Source: Mucilaginibacter sp.
GTDB taxonomy: Bacteria > Bacteroidota > Bacteroidia > Sphingobacteriales > Sphingobacteriaceae
Reading direction: 5' to 3'
DNA length: 6,632 nt
Assembly (NCBI GenBank): GCA_025934475.1
Contig: JAICXZ010000188.1
Span: 1 to 6,632, forward strand
The position numbers and the translations under genes are program-made. Shown one piece after another: positions 6,198 through 6,632 of this stretch (its first letter is position 1; each line of letters starts with the position of its first letter). The notes under the pieces were generated by a model. The model was not told where the DNA came from. It did not search any database and saw nothing but the letters and a program-made list of their open reading frames with translations.

Positions 6198-6632
6198 ATG
6201 AGAAAGATCATTTGCATATCCGGATTCTTTTTAGTCACCGCCATAACTGCATTTGCGCAGCAACTACCTATGTCGCAGCGCATGGCGGCCACTGCGATGA
6301 AACTTTGGAAAGATAGTTCCGCCAGATGGAGTTATGAGCCGGGTGTTGTGCTCGATGGCATTAAGCAAGTGTGGTTGCAAACCGCCGATAAAAAGTATTT
6401 CGATTATGTACATAATTACATCGATGCATTGGTGGCTGATGACGGCTCGATTAAAGGCTACGATAAAAATAGCTATACACTGGATAATATCCTCTGTGGC
6501 CGTTCGGTGCTGATGCTTTGCAATGTGCTGGAAAAGGAGAAGTATTATAAAGCCGCTCTAACCCTGCGCGATCAATTGAAAGAGCAGCCAAGGACTTCAG
6601 ACGGTGGCTTCTACCATAAAAAGAAATACCGC
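6198..6632 (+). CDS. GH105 unsaturated rhamnogalacturonyl/galacturonyl hydrolase, N-terminal 145 residues (cut by window end)
   Basis: The reading frame from the ATG at 6198 stays open to the last base. MRKIICISGFFLVTAITAFA is a signal peptide with a likely AFA cut before Q21, so the enzyme is exported. Then come WSYEPGVVLDGI (44-55), KYFDYVHNYID (66-76), SYTLDNILCGR (92-102) and QPRTSDGGFYHKKKY (130-144). These match the opening of the (alpha/alpha)6 barrel in GH105 (YteR-like) enzymes. The family hydrates the double bond of the unsaturated uronyl residue left at the non-reducing end by pectate or rhamnogalacturonan lyases. The region right after the window would hold the catalytic Asp in the MWLDG-type motif, so activity cannot be judged. 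The gene starts 25 bp after the uxaA stop, without a Shine-Dalgarno sequence, and probably belongs to the same operon. GH88 is a more distant alternative. Confidence 0.87.
   Translation, partial: MRKIICISGFFLVTAITAFAQQLPMSQRMAATAMKLWKDSSARWSYEPGVVLDGIKQVWLQTADKKYFDYVHNYIDALVADDGSIKGYDKNSYTLDNILCGRSVLMLCNVLEKEKYYKAALTLRDQLKEQPRTSDGGFYHKKKYR

Larger units (their letters stand above)
353..6632 (+). other. Putative pectin-utilisation operon: GH28 - CE8 - uxaB - uxaA - GH105
   Basis: Five genes lie on one strand with gaps of 6, 25, -4 and 25 nt, and I see no stem-loop with a T-run between them. A single transcript from the 242-276 promoter region is the simplest reading. It would combine three exported enzymes that process pectin with two cytoplasmic enzymes that turn tagaturonate into KDG. 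The 3' end lies beyond the window, so further members are possible. Confidence 0.75.

Noticed and set aside
1..6632. CRISPR array, insertion sequence, tRNA, rRNA or riboswitch
   Set aside because: I saw no spaced direct repeats, terminal inverted repeats, transposase-like protein, tRNA-like cloverleaf or recognisable riboswitch. Nearly all of the window is coding sequence of known families.
353..6632. Recent horizontal transfer or a frameshifted/pseudogenised gene
   Set aside because: Each complete gene is intact with its catalytic motifs and near-normal length, and I saw no abrupt change in base or codon character by eye.

Overview
The window is a pectin / D-galacturonate utilisation locus, with all genes on the + strand. 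It most likely comes from a member of the Bacteroidota, plausibly a Sphingobacteriaceae genus such as Mucilaginibacter or Pedobacter. That placement is an inference. It rests on the character of the proteins, on start codons with no clear Shine-Dalgarno sequence, on a candidate TAnnTTTG-type promoter element, and on moderate GC content. No rRNA or marker gene is present to settle it.

Layout: (1) 1-138 is the 3' end of uxaC (uronate isomerase). (2) 139-352 is a 214-bp regulatory gap. It holds two stem-loops (141-172 and a perfect 26-bp palindrome at 206-231, the best terminator candidate), a candidate promoter (242-276) and a short operator-like palindrome (282-294). (3) 353-2008 is a secreted GH28 polygalacturonase-type hydrolase. 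(4) 2015-3001 is a secreted CE8 pectin methylesterase. (5) 3027-4523 is tagaturonate reductase, UxaB. (6) 4520-6172 is altronate dehydratase, UxaA, overlapping uxaB by ATGA. (7) From 6198 to the window edge is the N-terminal part of a secreted GH105 unsaturated-uronyl hydrolase. The five genes from 353 onward are separated by 6, 25, -4 and 25 nt and look like a single operon.

How they work together: CE8 removes methyl esters from homogalacturonan and GH28 cuts the exposed galacturonan. GH105 would remove the 4,5-unsaturated uronyl residue from lyase-derived oligosaccharides. In the cytoplasm UxaC converts galacturonate to tagaturonate, UxaB reduces it to altronate, and UxaA dehydrates that to 2-keto-3-deoxygluconate (KDG). 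The lyase, the SusC/D-like or other transporters, the regulator, KduI/KduD, and the KDG kinase and aldolase are not in the window.

I see no mobile element, CRISPR array, tRNA or rRNA, and no convincing undescribed system. The most interesting points are the regulatory gap between uxaC and the operon, and the mixing of exported depolymerases with cytosolic uronate enzymes in one tight transcription unit.
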